64,000 nucleotides of DNA from Saprospiraceae bacterium (lineage in GTDB: Bacteria > Bacteroidota > Bacteroidia > Chitinophagales > Saprospiraceae), in the NCBI GenBank assembly GCA_013360405.1, contig JABWBR010000001.1:62001-126000 (forward strand). The letters run 5' to 3'. The notes below the pieces were generated by a model that saw only the letters and a program-made list of their open reading frames with translations, was not told the origin of the DNA and searched no databases. Shown here in pieces: positions 9,275-20,300 of the stretch (position 1 is its first letter; the number at the start of each line of letters is the position of its first letter). Made by a program: the position numbers and the translations under genes.

Positions 9275-10246
9275 CTAAATGGAAAGATGGCTTATTACTT
9301 GCTGGACGAACGCCTCCTCAACTTCTACTACCTTGGCAATAACGGCAATTGAAAAGCCTTCTCTGTGCATGTTTTCAATTGTTTGCACAGTTTTTAACTC
9401 AGCGCCCTGTTCCAAGCCCTGTTCCAAGCCCTGTTCCAAGCCTTTTTTAATGCCTTCTTCTCGGCCTTTTGCAATTAATCGGTCATACGTAGTCATAATT
9501 GCCGGTTTTACATCATCAGGAATTTGAGTGAGCATGGTATCCAATTCATCTGGATTGATATCTGTAACACTCATCAAATATACAAAAATGGTGACAATAA
9601 AGTTTCTGTTTTCGGGTTTGCTCCCAGTATTTAGTAGTAATCGGAAATTCGCTTTTATTGCAGCTTCGTCATACCTCAATTTATAAGCAAGCAGCGTGTT
9701 TATAAGTATGCCTGCTTTAAAACGTGTGATATCCTCAAATGGGTATTTATTGAGGTCTGTCAGGGCATAATCCCATTCCGGCAGGAATCCGCGTAAGTCA
9801 TGATCGATTTTTTTAAATAAACCCGCAAAGGGCCGCTTAATCCAGGGTTGTTGCCCATGGTAAAAAACAATAGGTAAAATGGGCGTTAATGGAATTTTGT
9901 TGTTGCGTTGCGCTTCCCACATATTAAGCATATATCGAAGCAGTTGCAAGCGAATATAGCGATCCGGATGCGACTTATGCTCGAATAATAAGGCTATGGA
10001 AATCGTTTGTTTTCCTTGTCCGTAAGTGCATTTATAAACTAAATCAGAGAACGACTTATGGAGTTCCTTTGTGAGATAGCTGTCTTTGGACAATTCCAGG
10101 CTACCCAAATGCAGTTTATCTCTTATGCTTGTAGGAAGAAAATTAATAATGTAATCCCTGGCAATATCAAGGCGGGAAAGCGCTTCTTTAAAGAACTTGT
10201 CATGCGGCTGGTGGATGTCCCGCCGGGGTTGTTTTCTTTTGGTCAT
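9275..10246 (-). CDS. Rpn family recombination-promoting nuclease / PD-(D/E)XK putative transposase
   Basis: A 323-residue protein of the Rpn (YhgA-like) family. The opening PHDKFFKEAL is the family signature, and the PD-(D/E)XK nuclease core is intact: Asp68 (FSDLVYKC), then Glu89 and Lys91 (FEHKSH). Family members are DNA nucleases, some tied to recombination and some to defence-like activity. The C-terminus carries Gly-Leu-Glu-Gln repeats encoded by a perfect 12-base triplication. The frame opens at 10294, but a promoter (10262-10295) occupies that part, so the ATG at 10246 is used. The gene is visibly richer in A+T than its neighbours, which suggests transfer. It is downstream of a LolC/E-type gene but has its own promoter. 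Confidence 0.88.
   Translation of the reverse strand: MTKRKQPRRDIHQPHDKFFKEALSRLDIARDYIINFLPTSIRDKLHLGSLELSKDSYLTKELHKSFSDLVYKCTYGQGKQTISIALLFEHKSHPDRYIRLQLLRYMLNMWEAQRNNKIPLTPILPIVFYHGQQPWIKRPFAGLFKKIDHDLRGFLPEWDYALTDLNKYPFEDITRFKAGILINTLLAYKLRYDEAAIKANFRLLLNTGSKPENRNFIVTIFVYLMSVTDINPDELDTMLTQIPDDVKPAIMTTYDRLIAKGREEGIKKGLEQGLEQGLEQGAELKTVQTIENMHREGFSIAVIAKVVEVEEAFVQQVISHLSI
9405..9440 (-). repeat. Three perfect 12-base repeats in the Rpn-type gene
   Basis: The unit ccctgttccaag occurs three times head to tail on the + strand. On the coding strand it gives three Leu-Glu-Gln-Gly units. Because the unit is a multiple of three, gain or loss of copies would change tail length without a frameshift. 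Such repeat tails are common in this family. Confidence 0.95.
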
Positions 10247-10261
10247 GGAAGGAATTTTGAC

Positions 10262-10295
10262 CAAAGATACAAAAAAGTAATAAATAAAATACAAA
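10262..10295 (-). promoter_or_regulatory. Bacteroidota-type promoter of the Rpn-type gene
   Basis: On the minus strand TTTG is followed after 22 bases by TATCTTTG, an exact match to the TAnnTTTG -7 element. It lies in the 54-base gap after the LolC/E gene. Transcription would begin about 9 bases before the ATG at 10246, which decides that start. Confidence 0.62.
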
Positions 10296-10300
10296 AAGTT

Positions 10301-11518
10301 TTATTCTTCTCTAACCATAGCCGGTACCCGCTTGGCGCGAAGCGCTGGAGGCAACGAGGCCAGCAGGCCAATGGCAATAACGGTAAGCGCAACTACTGCA
10401 AAATCGGGTGCGCGCAGACTAATTGGGTAAGCTTCGATGATGAAGTCGCCGGGGATTCTGATGATGCCTATTGTTTTTTGCAAGACGAATAGCGTCAGCG
10501 CGATCAGGTAACCCAGCAGTAATCCGAAAAGGCATAGTAGCAAACCTTCCGACAAAAAGATATTGCGCACGGAGTTGTCATTGGCGCCCATGGCTTTGAG
10601 TATGGCGATGTCGCGTTGTTTTTCCAGCACGATCATCCACAAGGCGCCGATCATATTGAAAGCAACCATGAGCATCATCAGGCTGACAATGGCGAAGCTG
10701 AGCCACTTTTCTATTTTCATGAGCCGGAAAAATCCTTCTTCCTGTTGATAGCGGTTTTTGACTACAAAATCGGGGCCCATTGCTGCTTGAATAGCCTGAT
10801 AGGTGGCAGGAATATCAAAACCCGGGTTTAATCTCAGCTCGAGTGCGCTCACTTCGTTGTCGAAGTTGAGTAATTCGCGGGCGAAATCAATGGTAGTGAT
10901 TACGTATTGGTTGTCAAAATCCTGTTGAATGACGAAAGTACCCACAGGGTAGGCAAATCGTTTGGCGAAAGGCTGCTCGAAAGCGCCTACGGATTCCCGC
11001 TTGGGCATGTATACGTTAACGGGCGCAAACAGGTTGTCGATGTTCACTCCAAGGCGGTTGCGCATACCGAGCCCCAGCACGGCCAGGGCCCGCTGGCCGT
11101 CTTTTAACCTGAATTGCCCTTCTTTTACAGTAGAGTCGATGCGGGTTACGATGGCGTAGTTGTCGTCTACGCCTTTAAGCGTGCCAAAATCCTGGTTGTT
11201 GTCGTATTCAAAAAAAGCTACTTCTTCCAGCGATTGTGATACCGCCTCCACACCGTATATGGAACGCAGTTTGTCCACTAGCGCCGTATCGGCTTCAAAC
11301 GTTTTTCCACTGGCAGGGGTAATACGCACGTCGGGGTTGAAGTTGTTGTACATGCCCGTGATGAGGTCCTCAAAACCGTTGAAGACCGATAGCACCAGTA
11401 CCAGCGCCGCCGCCCCTATGGCAATCCCAAAAACGGATATGCCGGTGATGATGTTGATGGCATTGGTGCTCTTCCTGGAGAAGAGATAACGCTTTGCTAT
11501 GTGCCAGGATAGGTTCAT
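10301..11518 (-). CDS. FtsX-like ABC transporter permease (LolC/LolE type)
   Basis: A 405-residue inner-membrane permease with the MacB/LolC layout: one membrane helix near the N-terminus (about 20-45), a large periplasmic domain (about 46-265) and three helices at the C-terminus. The opening IAKRYLFSRKSTNAINIIT and ALVLVLSVFNGFEDLI match LolC/LolE, which release lipoproteins from the inner membrane for delivery to the outer membrane. The partner ATPase (LolD) is not in this window. It follows uvrA on the same strand across a 264-base repeat region, so shared transcription is uncertain. Confidence 0.9.
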   Translation of the reverse strand: MNLSWHIAKRYLFSRKSTNAINIITGISVFGIAIGAAALVLVLSVFNGFEDLITGMYNNFNPDVRITPASGKTFEADTALVDKLRSIYGVEAVSQSLEEVAFFEYDNNQDFGTLKGVDDNYAIVTRIDSTVKEGQFRLKDGQRALAVLGLGMRNRLGVNIDNLFAPVNVYMPKRESVGAFEQPFAKRFAYPVGTFVIQQDFDNQYVITTIDFARELLNFDNEVSALELRLNPGFDIPATYQAIQAAMGPDFVVKNRYQQEEGFFRLMKIEKWLSFAIVSLMMLMVAFNMIGALWMIVLEKQRDIAILKAMGANDNSVRNIFLSEGLLLCLFGLLLGYLIALTLFVLQKTIGIIRIPGDFIIEAYPISLRAPDFAVVALTVIAIGLLASLPPALRAKRVPAMVREE

Positions 11519-11532
11519 GCGGGTAAAAATAA

Positions 11533-11785
11533 GGGTTAATGTGCTGATTTGCTAATGGGTTAATGTGCTGATGGGTTAATGTGCTAATGGGTTAATGTGC
11601 TAATGGGTTAATGTGCTGATGGGTTAATGTGCTAATTGATTGATAATCAAGACATTAAAATAAGTGATAATGAACTAATTGATTATTTTTTTAAATATTA
11701 AAAATAATATTAATATCATCAGCACATCAGCACATCAGCACATCAGCACATCAGCACATCAGCACATCAGCACATCAGCACATCA
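11533..11785. repeat. 3'-end hairpin element A: 16-base and 8-base tandem repeats
   Basis: The gap between uvrA and the LolC/E gene holds two different tandem arrays. From 11533 to about 11636 the unit gggttaatgtgctgat (with gat/aat variation) occurs about six times. From 11717 to 11784 the 8-base unit catcagca occurs 8.5 times and runs into the uvrA stop codon at 11783-11785. ATGTGCTGAT in the left array is the reverse complement of ATCAGCACAT in the right one, so the arms can pair in many registers around an A+T-rich centre. Confidence 0.93.
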
Positions 11786-14629
11786 TTTCAATTCCTGCTG
11801 AAGATACTGCCCGGTAAAGCTGCCGGGGTGCTTGGCCACCTCTTCGGGAGCGCCGGCGCAAACCACGCCTCCTCCCCGGTGCCCGCCTTCGGGGCCCATA
11901 TCGATAATATAATCGGCTACTTTGATCACATCCATGTTGTGTTCTATGACTACCACGGTATTGCCTTTGTCGACCAGTTTGTTGATTACGGCGAGCAGGT
12001 GGCTGATATCTTCAAAATGCAAGCCGGTAGTGGGTTCATCCAGAATGTAGAGCGTGTTGCCGGTATCTTTTTTTGATAATTCTTCGGCGAGTTTTACGCG
12101 TTGGGCTTCGCCGCCGGAGAGGGTAGTGGCTTGTTGGCCCAGGGTAATATAACCAAGCCCAACTTCGTCCAGCGTGCGCAATTTGCGATAAATGGAGGGT
12201 ATGTTTTCAAAAAACTCGACGGCTTCGCTTACCGTCATATTGAGCACGTCGTTGATGCTTTTGCCCTTGTAGATGACTTCGAGGGTTTCGCGGTTGTAGC
12301 GCCTGCCCAGGCATTGCTCGCATTCTACGTATACGTCGGGCAGAAAATTCATTTCGATGACGCGCATGCCCGAACCTTCGCAGACTTCGCAGCGCCCTCC
12401 TTTTACATTAAAAGAAAAACGCCCGGGTTTATAGCCCCTGATTTTGGCTTCCGGCAAATCGGAAAAGATCTTGCGGATATCGGTAAAAACACCGGTATAG
12501 GTAGCCGGATTAGAGCGGGGAGTGCGTCCGATGGGCGATTGGTCGATTTCGATGACTTTATCTATATGCGCCAGCCCCTCGATCTGTTCGTATGGCATGG
12601 GGCGTTGGAGACTTTTGTAAAAGTGCTGGCGCAAAATGGGGTATAAGGTCTCATTGATAAGCGTACTTTTTCCGCTTCCCGACACACCGGTCACGCAACA
12701 CAGCGTGCCGAGAGGGATACTGATACTCACGTTTTTGAGGTTGTTGCCTTTGGCCTGGGTCAGGGTCAGATAATGGCCGTTGCCCTTGCGGCGTACTTTG
12801 GGAACCTCTATGCGGAGTTGGTCGTTGAGGTATTTGGAGGTGAGCGTGTCTTTATGGAGGAATGCCTCGGGGCGCCCTTCGCCGACTACCTCCCCACCGT
12901 GTTTGCCGGCGCCGGGGCCCAGGTCGATTAGGTAGTCGGAGGCCATCATGATTTCTTTGTCGTGCTCGACCACCAGTACGGTATTGCCGATATCGGACAA
13001 TTCGCGGAGGGCCTCGATCAGTTTGTGATTATCGCGTTGGTGCAGGCCGATGCTGGGCTCATCGAGGATGTAAGTAATGCCGGTAAGCTGGGATCCGATC
13101 TGGGTGGCCAGGCGGATACGCTGCGACTCGCCGCCGCTGAGGGTACGCGCGGGGCGGTACAGCGAAAGATAGTCGAGCCCGACATGTAGGAGAAAACCCA
13201 GCCGGAAGCGGATTTCTTTGAGGATATCGCGCGCAATAGACAACTGGCGGTCGGAAAGATGTCGTTCCACATCCGTCATCCAGTCGTTGAGTTCTGCGAC
13301 ATCCATATTCGATAGATCGGAGATATTGCAGTTGTTGATCAGGAAGTAGAGCGACTCCTGTTTGAGTCGCCGGCCCTGGCAATCGGGGCAATTGTCGATG
13401 GTAAGAAAATCTTCGGCCCAGCGACGTATTTTTTCGGAGGTAGAATTTTCATACCAGCGTTCGAGCATATTCACGAGCCCTTCGCTGGCCAGGCTGTACG
13501 ACCATTCGCCATCGCTCATACTTACCTCGAAGGTTTCGTCGCCACCCTGCAAGATGATTTGCATGGCCTCCTCCGGGATATCTTTAACCGGCGTAGAGAA
13601 ACTGAAATTATATTTTTTGGCAATTGCGCGCAATTGCTTGAATATCATATTATCGCGCACTTCGCCTAAGGGGGCGATGCCCTCTTCGTTGATACTGCGG
13701 GAGGGGTCGGGTATTACTTTTTGCAGGTCTACTTTGTTGAGCTGACCCAGGCCTTTGCAGGTAGGGCAGGCGCCGTAAGGCGAATTAAAAGAAAACGTAT
13801 TGGGGGAAGGTTCCTCATAGGACAAGCCGGTTTCAGGGTCCATGAGGTGTTTGCTATACGTGGTGACTGCACCGCTTTCGTCGTCGAGCAGCATGACCAG
13901 GCCGTTGCCCATTTTAAGGGCGGTTTGCATAGATTCTCCGAGGCGATCTTTGCGGTCGGCCCCCATCCGCAGGCGGTCAATGACCAGTTCTATGTCGTGA
14001 ATCTTATAACGGTCCACCTGCATATCGGGGATGAGGTTGACAACCTCGCCGTCTACGCGTACTTTGGTATAGCCTTGTTTGCGCACTTGCTCGAATAATT
14101 CGCGGTAATGGCCTTTGCGCCCCCGCACGAGCGGCGCGAGCAGCGCAACGTTGCGCCCGGTATACTGCTCGAGGATGCGCTCTTTCATTTGCTCCTCGGT
14201 GTATTTGACCATTTTTTTTCCGGTGAGGTAAGAATGGGCCTCACCAATACGCGCGAATAGCAAGCGGAGGAAATCGTAGATCTCTGTGACGGTACCTACG
14301 GTAGAGCGCGGGTTGCGGCTCGTGGTTTTTTGCTCAATGGATATTACGGGGCTCAGTCCGGTGATCTTTTCAACATCGGGCCTTTCCATCTCGCCGATAA
14401 ACTGGCGGGCATAGGCTGAAAAGGTCTCCATATAGCGGCGTTGCCCCTCGGCATAAATGGTATCAAAAGCAAGCGACGACTTGCCACTGCCACTTATACC
14501 GGTCACTACCACCAGCTTGTTGCGCGGAATACGCACATTGATGTCTTTGAGGTTGTGTTCCCTGGCGCCGAACACTTCCATGTAAGCCTCTTCGACTACC
14601 GCCTCTTTATCTTTGCCGTTTTTAGCCAT
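11783..14629 (-). CDS. uvrA: Excinuclease ABC subunit A
   Basis: A 948-residue UvrA, the damage-recognition ATPase of nucleotide excision repair, acting as a dimer with UvrB. Two ABC ATPase modules are complete: Walker [10 protein letters not shown] (Lys50) and GVSGSGKST (about 645), and signature motifs LSGGESQR and LSGGEAQR. Zinc-finger cysteines are visible in the first module (CPTCKGLG, then CPDCQGRR) and in the second (CEVCEGSG, then CEQCLGRR). Length is normal. The stop codon lies inside repeat element A. 137 bases separate it from obgE upstream, so it may have its own promoter, which I could not place. Confidence 0.98.
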   Translation of the reverse strand: MAKNGKDKEAVVEEAYMEVFGAREHNLKDINVRIPRNKLVVVTGISGSGKSSLAFDTIYAEGQRRYMETFSAYARQFIGEMERPDVEKITGLSPVISIEQKTTSRNPRSTVGTVTEIYDFLRLLFARIGEAHSYLTGKKMVKYTEEQMKERILEQYTGRNVALLAPLVRGRKGHYRELFEQVRKQGYTKVRVDGEVVNLIPDMQVDRYKIHDIELVIDRLRMGADRKDRLGESMQTALKMGNGLVMLLDDESGAVTTYSKHLMDPETGLSYEEPSPNTFSFNSPYGACPTCKGLGQLNKVDLQKVIPDPSRSINEEGIAPLGEVRDNMIFKQLRAIAKKYNFSFSTPVKDIPEEAMQIILQGGDETFEVSMSDGEWSYSLASEGLVNMLERWYENSTSEKIRRWAEDFLTIDNCPDCQGRRLKQESLYFLINNCNISDLSNMDVAELNDWMTDVERHLSDRQLSIARDILKEIRFRLGFLLHVGLDYLSLYRPARTLSGGESQRIRLATQIGSQLTGITYILDEPSIGLHQRDNHKLIEALRELSDIGNTVLVVEHDKEIMMASDYLIDLGPGAGKHGGEVVGEGRPEAFLHKDTLTSKYLNDQLRIEVPKVRRKGNGHYLTLTQAKGNNLKNVSISIPLGTLCCVTGVSGSGKSTLINETLYPILRQHFYKSLQRPMPYEQIEGLAHIDKVIEIDQSPIGRTPRSNPATYTGVFTDIRKIFSDLPEAKIRGYKPGRFSFNVKGGRCEVCEGSGMRVIEMNFLPDVYVECEQCLGRRYNRETLEVIYKGKSINDVLNMTVSEAVEFFENIPSIYRKLRTLDEVGLGYITLGQQATTLSGGEAQRVKLAEELSKKDTGNTLYILDEPTTGLHFEDISHLLAVINKLVDKGNTVVVIEHNMDVIKVADYIIDMGPEGGHRGGGVVCAGAPEEVAKHPGSFTGQYLQQELK

Positions 14630-14766
14630 ACACTATTACCTGGGATAGATCAATACCCTTACTCCAAACGCCGAAAGAGAACGGGTTGTTGAAGGAGGGC
14701 AACAGAAAAATTGAATCAATAAAATCTAATAAACTCAAAAAATGAGGCATACGGATGAGCGCGATC

Positions 14767-15768
14767 TTAGTATTTTGATTCGGTTATCGTTTTCCACAAC
14801 AGGTCGCGCAGCTCGTCGAGCCCTTTGCCGGTAATGGCAGAGATAAATACGTAGGGAATGCCTTTGGGTATATCTGCTTTGAGCATATCTTGCAGTTCTT
14901 CATCGATCAGGTCGCTTTTGGTAATAGCCAGCACGCGGGGTTTGTCGAGTAATTCCGAGTTGTACATCTCCAATTCGTTCAACAAAATCTTGTAGGCATT
15001 TCCGATATGTTCTTCATCGCTGGGCACCATAAAAAGCAGCGTAGAATTGCGTTCAATATGCCTCAGAAAGCGATGTCCAAGCCCCTTGCCCAGGTGGGCG
15101 TTTTCAATAATACCCGGAATGTCGGCGATGATAAAAGAGCGTGCATCGCGGTATTTTACAATACCCAGATTGGGGGCGATAGTGGTAAAAGGGTAGGGGG
15201 CAATTTCGGGCTTGGCAGCAGTCAACACCGATAGCAGGGTAGATTTGCCTGCATTGGGGAATCCTACCAACCCTACGTCGGCCAGTACCTTGAGTTCGAG
15301 GATTTTCCATTCCTCTTTTCCTGATTCGCCGGGCTGCGCATACCTGGGCGCCTGGTTGGTGGAGGTTTTGAAGTGGGAATTCCCAAGCCCGCCCCGGCCG
15401 CCAGGCAACAATACTTGCTCTTCACCATCCTCGGTGATCTCGAATAAGAACTCTCCCGTTTCTGCGTCTTTGGCTACGGTGCCGAGGGGTACCTCCAAAA
15501 CTACATCTTCGCCATCGGCGCCGTGTTTGTTGTTGTCGCCGCCGTTGCCTCCGGCACTGGCGATCACGTGTTTGCGGTATTTCAGGGCCAGCAGCGTCCA
15601 TATATTGCGATTGCCGCGCACAATGATATGACCGCCCCTGCCGCCGTCGCCGCCATCAGGACCGCCTTTGGGTATGTATTTTGCCCGCATAAAATGCCTT
15701 GACCCCGCCCCTCCTTTGCCCGAACGGCAACAGATCTTGACGTAATCCACGAAATTTTGTTCTGCCAT
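14767..15768 (-). CDS. obgE: GTPase ObgE/CgtA
   Basis: A 333-residue Obg GTPase involved in large ribosomal subunit maturation and stress control. The N-terminal Obg domain (about 1-160) is Gly-rich with [14 protein letters not shown] (about 38-51). The G domain shows GFPNAGKST (G1, about 173-181), DIPGII (G3) and TKSD (G4). There is no long C-terminal extension. It follows pth by 11 bases on the same strand, giving a hemJ-pth-obgE transcription unit. Confidence 0.97.
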   Translation of the reverse strand: MAEQNFVDYVKICCRSGKGGAGSRHFMRAKYIPKGGPDGGDGGRGGHIIVRGNRNIWTLLALKYRKHVIASAGGNGGDNNKHGADGEDVVLEVPLGTVAKDAETGEFLFEITEDGEEQVLLPGGRGGLGNSHFKTSTNQAPRYAQPGESGKEEWKILELKVLADVGLVGFPNAGKSTLLSVLTAAKPEIAPYPFTTIAPNLGIVKYRDARSFIIADIPGIIENAHLGKGLGHRFLRHIERNSTLLFMVPSDEEHIGNAYKILLNELEMYNSELLDKPRVLAITKSDLIDEELQDMLKADIPKGIPYVFISAITGKGLDELRDLLWKTITESKY

Positions 15769-15779
15769 TATCTGAGGGG

Positions 15780-16394
15780 TTATTTTTTGTTAAATTGATT
15801 CATGGTGTTTTCCAATCCAGCGGTGCCAAAACTTTTTACCGTATCGGCAGCGTATTTTAAAATTTCGGGCAATGCTTTTTTCTCTTCTTCGGTCCAGGCG
15901 CCCAATACATAGTTTACCTGGCGGCCTTTGGAAAATTCACTGCCGATGCCGAGCCGAAGACGGGCGTAATCTCCGCCACCCAGTGCCAGGTCAATATCTT
16001 TAAGGCCGTTGTGGCCACCGTCGCTCCCTTTGGGCCTCAGCCGCTGTTTGCCAAAAGGCAGGTTGAGATCGTCGAGAATGACCAGCACGTTTTCTTTGGG
16101 TACATTTTTTTTCTGCATCCAGTAACGCACGGCTTTGCCGCTGCGGTTCATGTATGTTGATGGTTTTAAGAGAATAAAGATACGACCTTTATAGCGAAAT
16201 TCTGCCACGTCGCCCAGATGCTCGTGTTCCCAACGCACTTCAAAAATACGCGCCAATTCATCCACCACTTCGAATCCCACGTTGTGGCGGGTGTGGTCGT
16301 AGTCGGCGCCCATGTTTCCCAAACCTGCGATCAGGTATTTCATAGGGTTTTCAGTAACTTTTCTTTTACCAAATAATAATCGTAGCAGGTTCAT
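15780..16394 (-). CDS. pth: Aminoacyl-tRNA hydrolase
   Basis: A 204-residue peptidyl-tRNA hydrolase that recycles tRNA from prematurely released peptidyl-tRNA. Motifs are [18 protein letters not shown] with catalytic His37, and STYMNRSG with the conserved Asn. The core family begins near [10 protein letters not shown] (ATG at 16343); I keep the upstream ATG at 16394 because many Bacteroidota Pth proteins have such a short basic extension, but the 186-residue form is possible. It is 5 bases after hemJ and 11 before obgE. Confidence 0.95.
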   Translation of the reverse strand: MNLLRLLFGKRKVTENPMKYLIAGLGNMGADYDHTRHNVGFEVVDELARIFEVRWEHEHLGDVAEFRYKGRIFILLKPSTYMNRSGKAVRYWMQKKNVPKENVLVILDDLNLPFGKQRLRPKGSDGGHNGLKDIDLALGGGDYARLRLGIGSEFSKGRQVNYVLGAWTEEEKKALPEILKYAADTVKSFGTAGLENTMNQFNKK

Positions 16395-16399
16395 AACGC

Positions 16400-16975
16400 T
16401 TAGGCCTTGTCCCGCCGGTATTTTTTGTACGCCCAGGCGCCACCGCCTACTAAAGCCGCAAATAACATCATGCCTGCTGCAAGGTAGCCGTAATGTAGCG
16501 TACCCGCTTTTCCGAATACGGCCACAAAGCTAATACTTACAAGGAATAAGGTGGGTACTTCGTTGAGCAACCGCAATTGAAAGGAAGAAGGCAACTTGTC
16601 GCCGGAGGCGCCCACTCGCTGCAATTTTCCGCAATACCAGTGGTATAGCGTTAATCCCAACAATAATACCAGTTTAACGTAAAGCCAACCAGGCGTGCCA
16701 CCAATAAAATACGCGCGGCGGTCTATTCCCGCGTAATCAACTACCAGCATAAGCAAACCGGCTATCCACGTAATATACATGGCAGGCTGTGCGATGATGC
16801 GATACACCCGGCCTTCCATGAGCCGGTATTGCCTGACCAATATGCGGCGCTCCTCTTCCGGCTGCCGGAATGCCTCGGCATGGTATACGAAAATCCGAAC
16901 CAGGTAAAACAGACCCGCAAACCAGGAAACAAACCCCACTACGTGAAGCGCTTTTAAAAACGGTATCATGCCCAT
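16400..16975 (-). CDS. hemJ: Protoporphyrinogen oxidase HemJ family protein
   Basis: A 191-residue membrane protein with four to five helices. The start LKALHVVGFVSWFAGLFYLV with His11, and the Arg-rich REGRVYRIIAQPAM-like block (here MEGRVYRIIAQPAM, about 68-81), match HemJ, which oxidises protoporphyrinogen IX in heme synthesis in many Gram-negatives. The CopD family is the nearest alternative. A promoter candidate lies just upstream (16989-17022), giving a leader of only about 7-13 bases; the second ATG at 16969 could also be used. Confidence 0.85.
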   Translation of the reverse strand: MGMIPFLKALHVVGFVSWFAGLFYLVRIFVYHAEAFRQPEEERRILVRQYRLMEGRVYRIIAQPAMYITWIAGLLMLVVDYAGIDRRAYFIGGTPGWLYVKLVLLLGLTLYHWYCGKLQRVGASGDKLPSSFQLRLLNEVPTLFLVSISFVAVFGKAGTLHYGYLAAGMMLFAALVGGGAWAYKKYRRDKA

Positions 16976-16988
16976 TCTAAATTTGCGG

Positions 16989-17022
16989 CAAAGGTACCCA
17001 GGCTATCATTAATGTCATCCAA
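16989..17022 (-). promoter_or_regulatory. Candidate promoter of hemJ-pth-obgE
   Basis: On the minus strand TTGG and, 22 bases later, TACCTTTG, an exact TAnnTTTG match. The spacer is at the long end of what is usual. Transcription would start very close to the hemJ ATG. Confidence 0.45.
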
Positions 17023-17175
17023 TCGACGAAATTTCTTTTTCCGATTGCACGCAGGAAACGCATTTATTCGCACATTCGTTCCCCAAATCAGAGGGAAAGC
17101 ATTTTTTTGGCAGCCCATAAATTCAAAAACCTGACTTTTGGCAAAAATAAGGTGGGAATATGCAAACGCTTGTAT

Positions 17176-17183
17176 TACTTTTG
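17176..17183 (+). promoter_or_regulatory. Possible -7 element upstream of the TonB receptor operon
   Basis: TACTTTTG matches TAnnTTTG exactly, but no TTG/TTTG stands at the right distance upstream. It would give a leader of about 150 bases. Weak call. Confidence 0.28.
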
Positions 17184-17343
17184 AACCTGTAAAATGCCTT
17201 GTATTTCCTCGCAGATGAACACGGATGACGGATCGTCGGTACATTTTATAGGCAAAATGCTATCGGCGTGCGATATAAATTTTTTAACATTGTGCACTAT
17301 TCCTGAAACGCTTTGTTTTGGTTGACACTTAAAACAGGACTTT

Positions 17344-20300
17344 ATGGTACGTTATTTACTCCTTTTAACAGCACTCCTGTTCACAAGTTCGCTGGCCCTG
17401 GCCCAAACGTCGCTTAATGGTAAAGTGACTATCGGAGAAACAGGCGAAGTTGTCATTTATGGCAACGTAGCGATCTACAAGAACGGTGTGTTAATAACCG
17501 GTACGGAAACCGACCTCGACGGCAATTACAACTTTGCCAACATGGACCCAGGTACATACGATGTGGAGGCCAGTTACGTAGGTTATCAGTCTCAACGCGT
17601 CACCGGCGTGAAAGTATTTGCCGGTCGGGCCAACAAGCTCGACATCCAGTTGGCTTCTTCCGGAGGTATATCTCTTGCAGAAGTCGTGGTGGTAGAATAC
17701 AAGGTTCCGCTGGTTGAACAAGACAATACTACGCAGGGCCAGGTGATCACCAGTGATCAGATCAAAAACCTGCCCACCCGTAACATCAACGCCCTGGCCG
17801 CTACCACGGCAGGTCTGGCTTCGGCCGACGAGGGCGGAGCAATCACCGTGCGCGGTTCACGCTCCGACGCTACCAACTACTACGTAGACGGTATCCGGGT
17901 GCAGGGCAACCTGATCCCCGAATCGGAAATTGACCAGTTGCAGGTTATCACCGGCGGCGTCGAATCGCAATACGGCGACGTGACCGGCGGTATCATTTCT
18001 ATTACTACCAAAGGCCCGTCGGACAAGTTCTCCGGCGGTATCGAAGCAGAAACTTCCAAATATCTCGACGCCTTCGATAATAACCTGGTAGGTATCAACC
18101 TCAGCGGACCTATTGCGCGCAATAAGCAAGGGGTGTCTGTTTTAGGTTTCCGTCTTTCGGGGCGTTACACCTATAATGTGGACGACGACCCACCGGCAAC
18201 GCCAGTTTTTCAGGTGAAAGACGACGTGCTCCGGGAACTCGAAGCCAACCCGCTGGTGAGAAAAAATGACGTAGACTTTATTGCGGCAGATTTTCTGGAC
18301 AATGACGACGTTAATGTGCTCGATGCCCGCCCCAATGAGACATTCAAGCGCTACGACATTACCGCCAAAATCGATGCCCGCTTTACCAAGGCCATCGATA
18401 TGTCGCTCTCGGGTTCGTTTGCTAATACCAATAATACGTTTACTCCCGGCGGGTGGCGTTTGTACAACAGCCACAACAATCCGACGGACGAGGGCCGCAC
18501 CTACCGCGGTAATTTCCGTTTCCGCCACCGCCTCGGCGGCGAAGGAGGAGGCCCGGGTTCGAAACCTTCTACTATTCAAAACGCCAACTATACCCTCCAG
18601 ATAGGCTACGAAAAGACGAAATACGACGTGGCCGACCCCCGTCATGGCAATAATTACTTCGATTACGGCTATATCGGTAAATACGATATCGATTATATCC
18701 CCATTTTCGATGTTGACTTTGATCAAAATACCGGACAGGTATTTCTTTCCCATCTCGACTATCGCGAGGTATTGCGTTCGTATGAAGCAGGCGCTTCCAA
18801 CCCGGTATTGGCCAATTACAACCTCAGCCGCGGCTTCGTTTCTGGCGAAGACCTCAACCCCGGCGCGCTCAACTACGGCTTTGCCGGCCAGGGCGAAGGC
18901 GGCGTGACGCTCGACAGTTTTGCCATTTACAATGGCCGTAATGCCGGCGTATACACTACTTCCTGGAATTTCCACAGCAACGTAGGCGCTATCTACAACC
19001 AGGTATTTAAATCGGAAAACGATATTTATACCTTTAACGCCAATGCTTCGTTTGACCTCGTACCCGGCAGTTCGGATAAAGGACGTCACAATATTCAGGC
19101 AGGTATCTGGTACGAACAGCGCGCCAACCGCTCGTATAACGTAGCCCCCCGCGGCCTCTGGCAGTTGGGCAGGCAGTTGATCAATAACCACTTCCAGGGA
19201 TTGGGTACCGACACGATCGGTTATGTCGCCATACCTACCGGCTTGGGCGACTCCATTCAAGCGCCCCTTCTCAATAACTTGTATGCCGACAACCCCGACA
19301 ACCTCTTCTACCGCCGCGTGCGCGAAGCGCTGAATATTCCGATTACGGAGTATGTGAATATCGACGGCCTGGATCCCGATCAGTTGTCGCTCGATATGTT
19401 CTCTGCCAAAGAACTCAATGATCAGTCCTTGATTTATAACCTGGGTTACGATTACCTCGGTAATCCTTTCGACGGTACGTTCGAAGATTTCTTTACCGCC
19501 ACCGATCCGGTTACCGGCGTGCGCACCTTCCCGGTAGCGCCCAACCGGCCGATTTATACGGCAGCCTATATTCAGGACAAGTTTACTTTCAAGGATATTA
19601 TCTTCCGTCTCGGCGTTCGCGTAGACCGCTATGACGCCAATACCAAGGTACTCAAGGACAACTACTCGCTGTATGAAATTTCAACGGCAGACGAGTTTCA
19701 CGCCAATTTCGGCGGTGACCGCCCGGGTAATATCGGCGACGATTTCGCGGTATACGTAGCAGACAACAAAGTAACCGACGATCCCGATATCGTGGCTTAT
19801 CGCCAAAACGATAGCTGGTTCAAACCCGACGGTACACCGGTAAACAGCTCGCTCGATATCGACGAAATTCGCTCGGGTCTTGTTTTTCCCTGGTATAAGA
19901 ATCCCGAAGCGCGCGCAAATCCGACGTATATCAAAGACCGCAACTTCGACGTAACGACTTCTTTCGAAGACTACGAAGTACAAGTCAACGTGATGCCCCG
20001 CTTGGCTTTCTCTTTCCCTATTTCTACCGAAGCCAACTTCTTTGCGCACTACGATATTCTTGTACAGCGCCCGCCCACCAGCACGATCGCTTCGCCACGC
20101 GACTACTTCTACTTCACTGAAGTATCTTACGGCGCCAATAACCCGATCAGCAATCCGAACCTGAAACCCGAGCGCACTGTAGACTATGAAGTAGGCTTCC
20201 AGCAGAAATTGTCGAATACTTCGGCACTCAAAATTGCGGCTTACTATAAGGAGATGCGCGATATGATCCAGCAGCGCACGTTTTTCCCCGTACCTATCGT

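Larger units (their letters stand above)
16976..17343. other. Intergenic region between divergent hemJ and the TonB receptor gene
   Basis: The 368 bases contain the hemJ promoter candidate and one isolated TACTTTTG (17176-17183) facing the TonB gene. An open frame on the minus strand (16966-17244) has no recognisable protein character and I do not call it. No hairpin, repeat or RNA gene was seen. Confidence 0.6.

Noticed and set aside
16966-17244. 92-residue minus-strand open frame upstream of hemJ
   Set aside because: No protein-like pattern, overlaps the hemJ start and its promoter.
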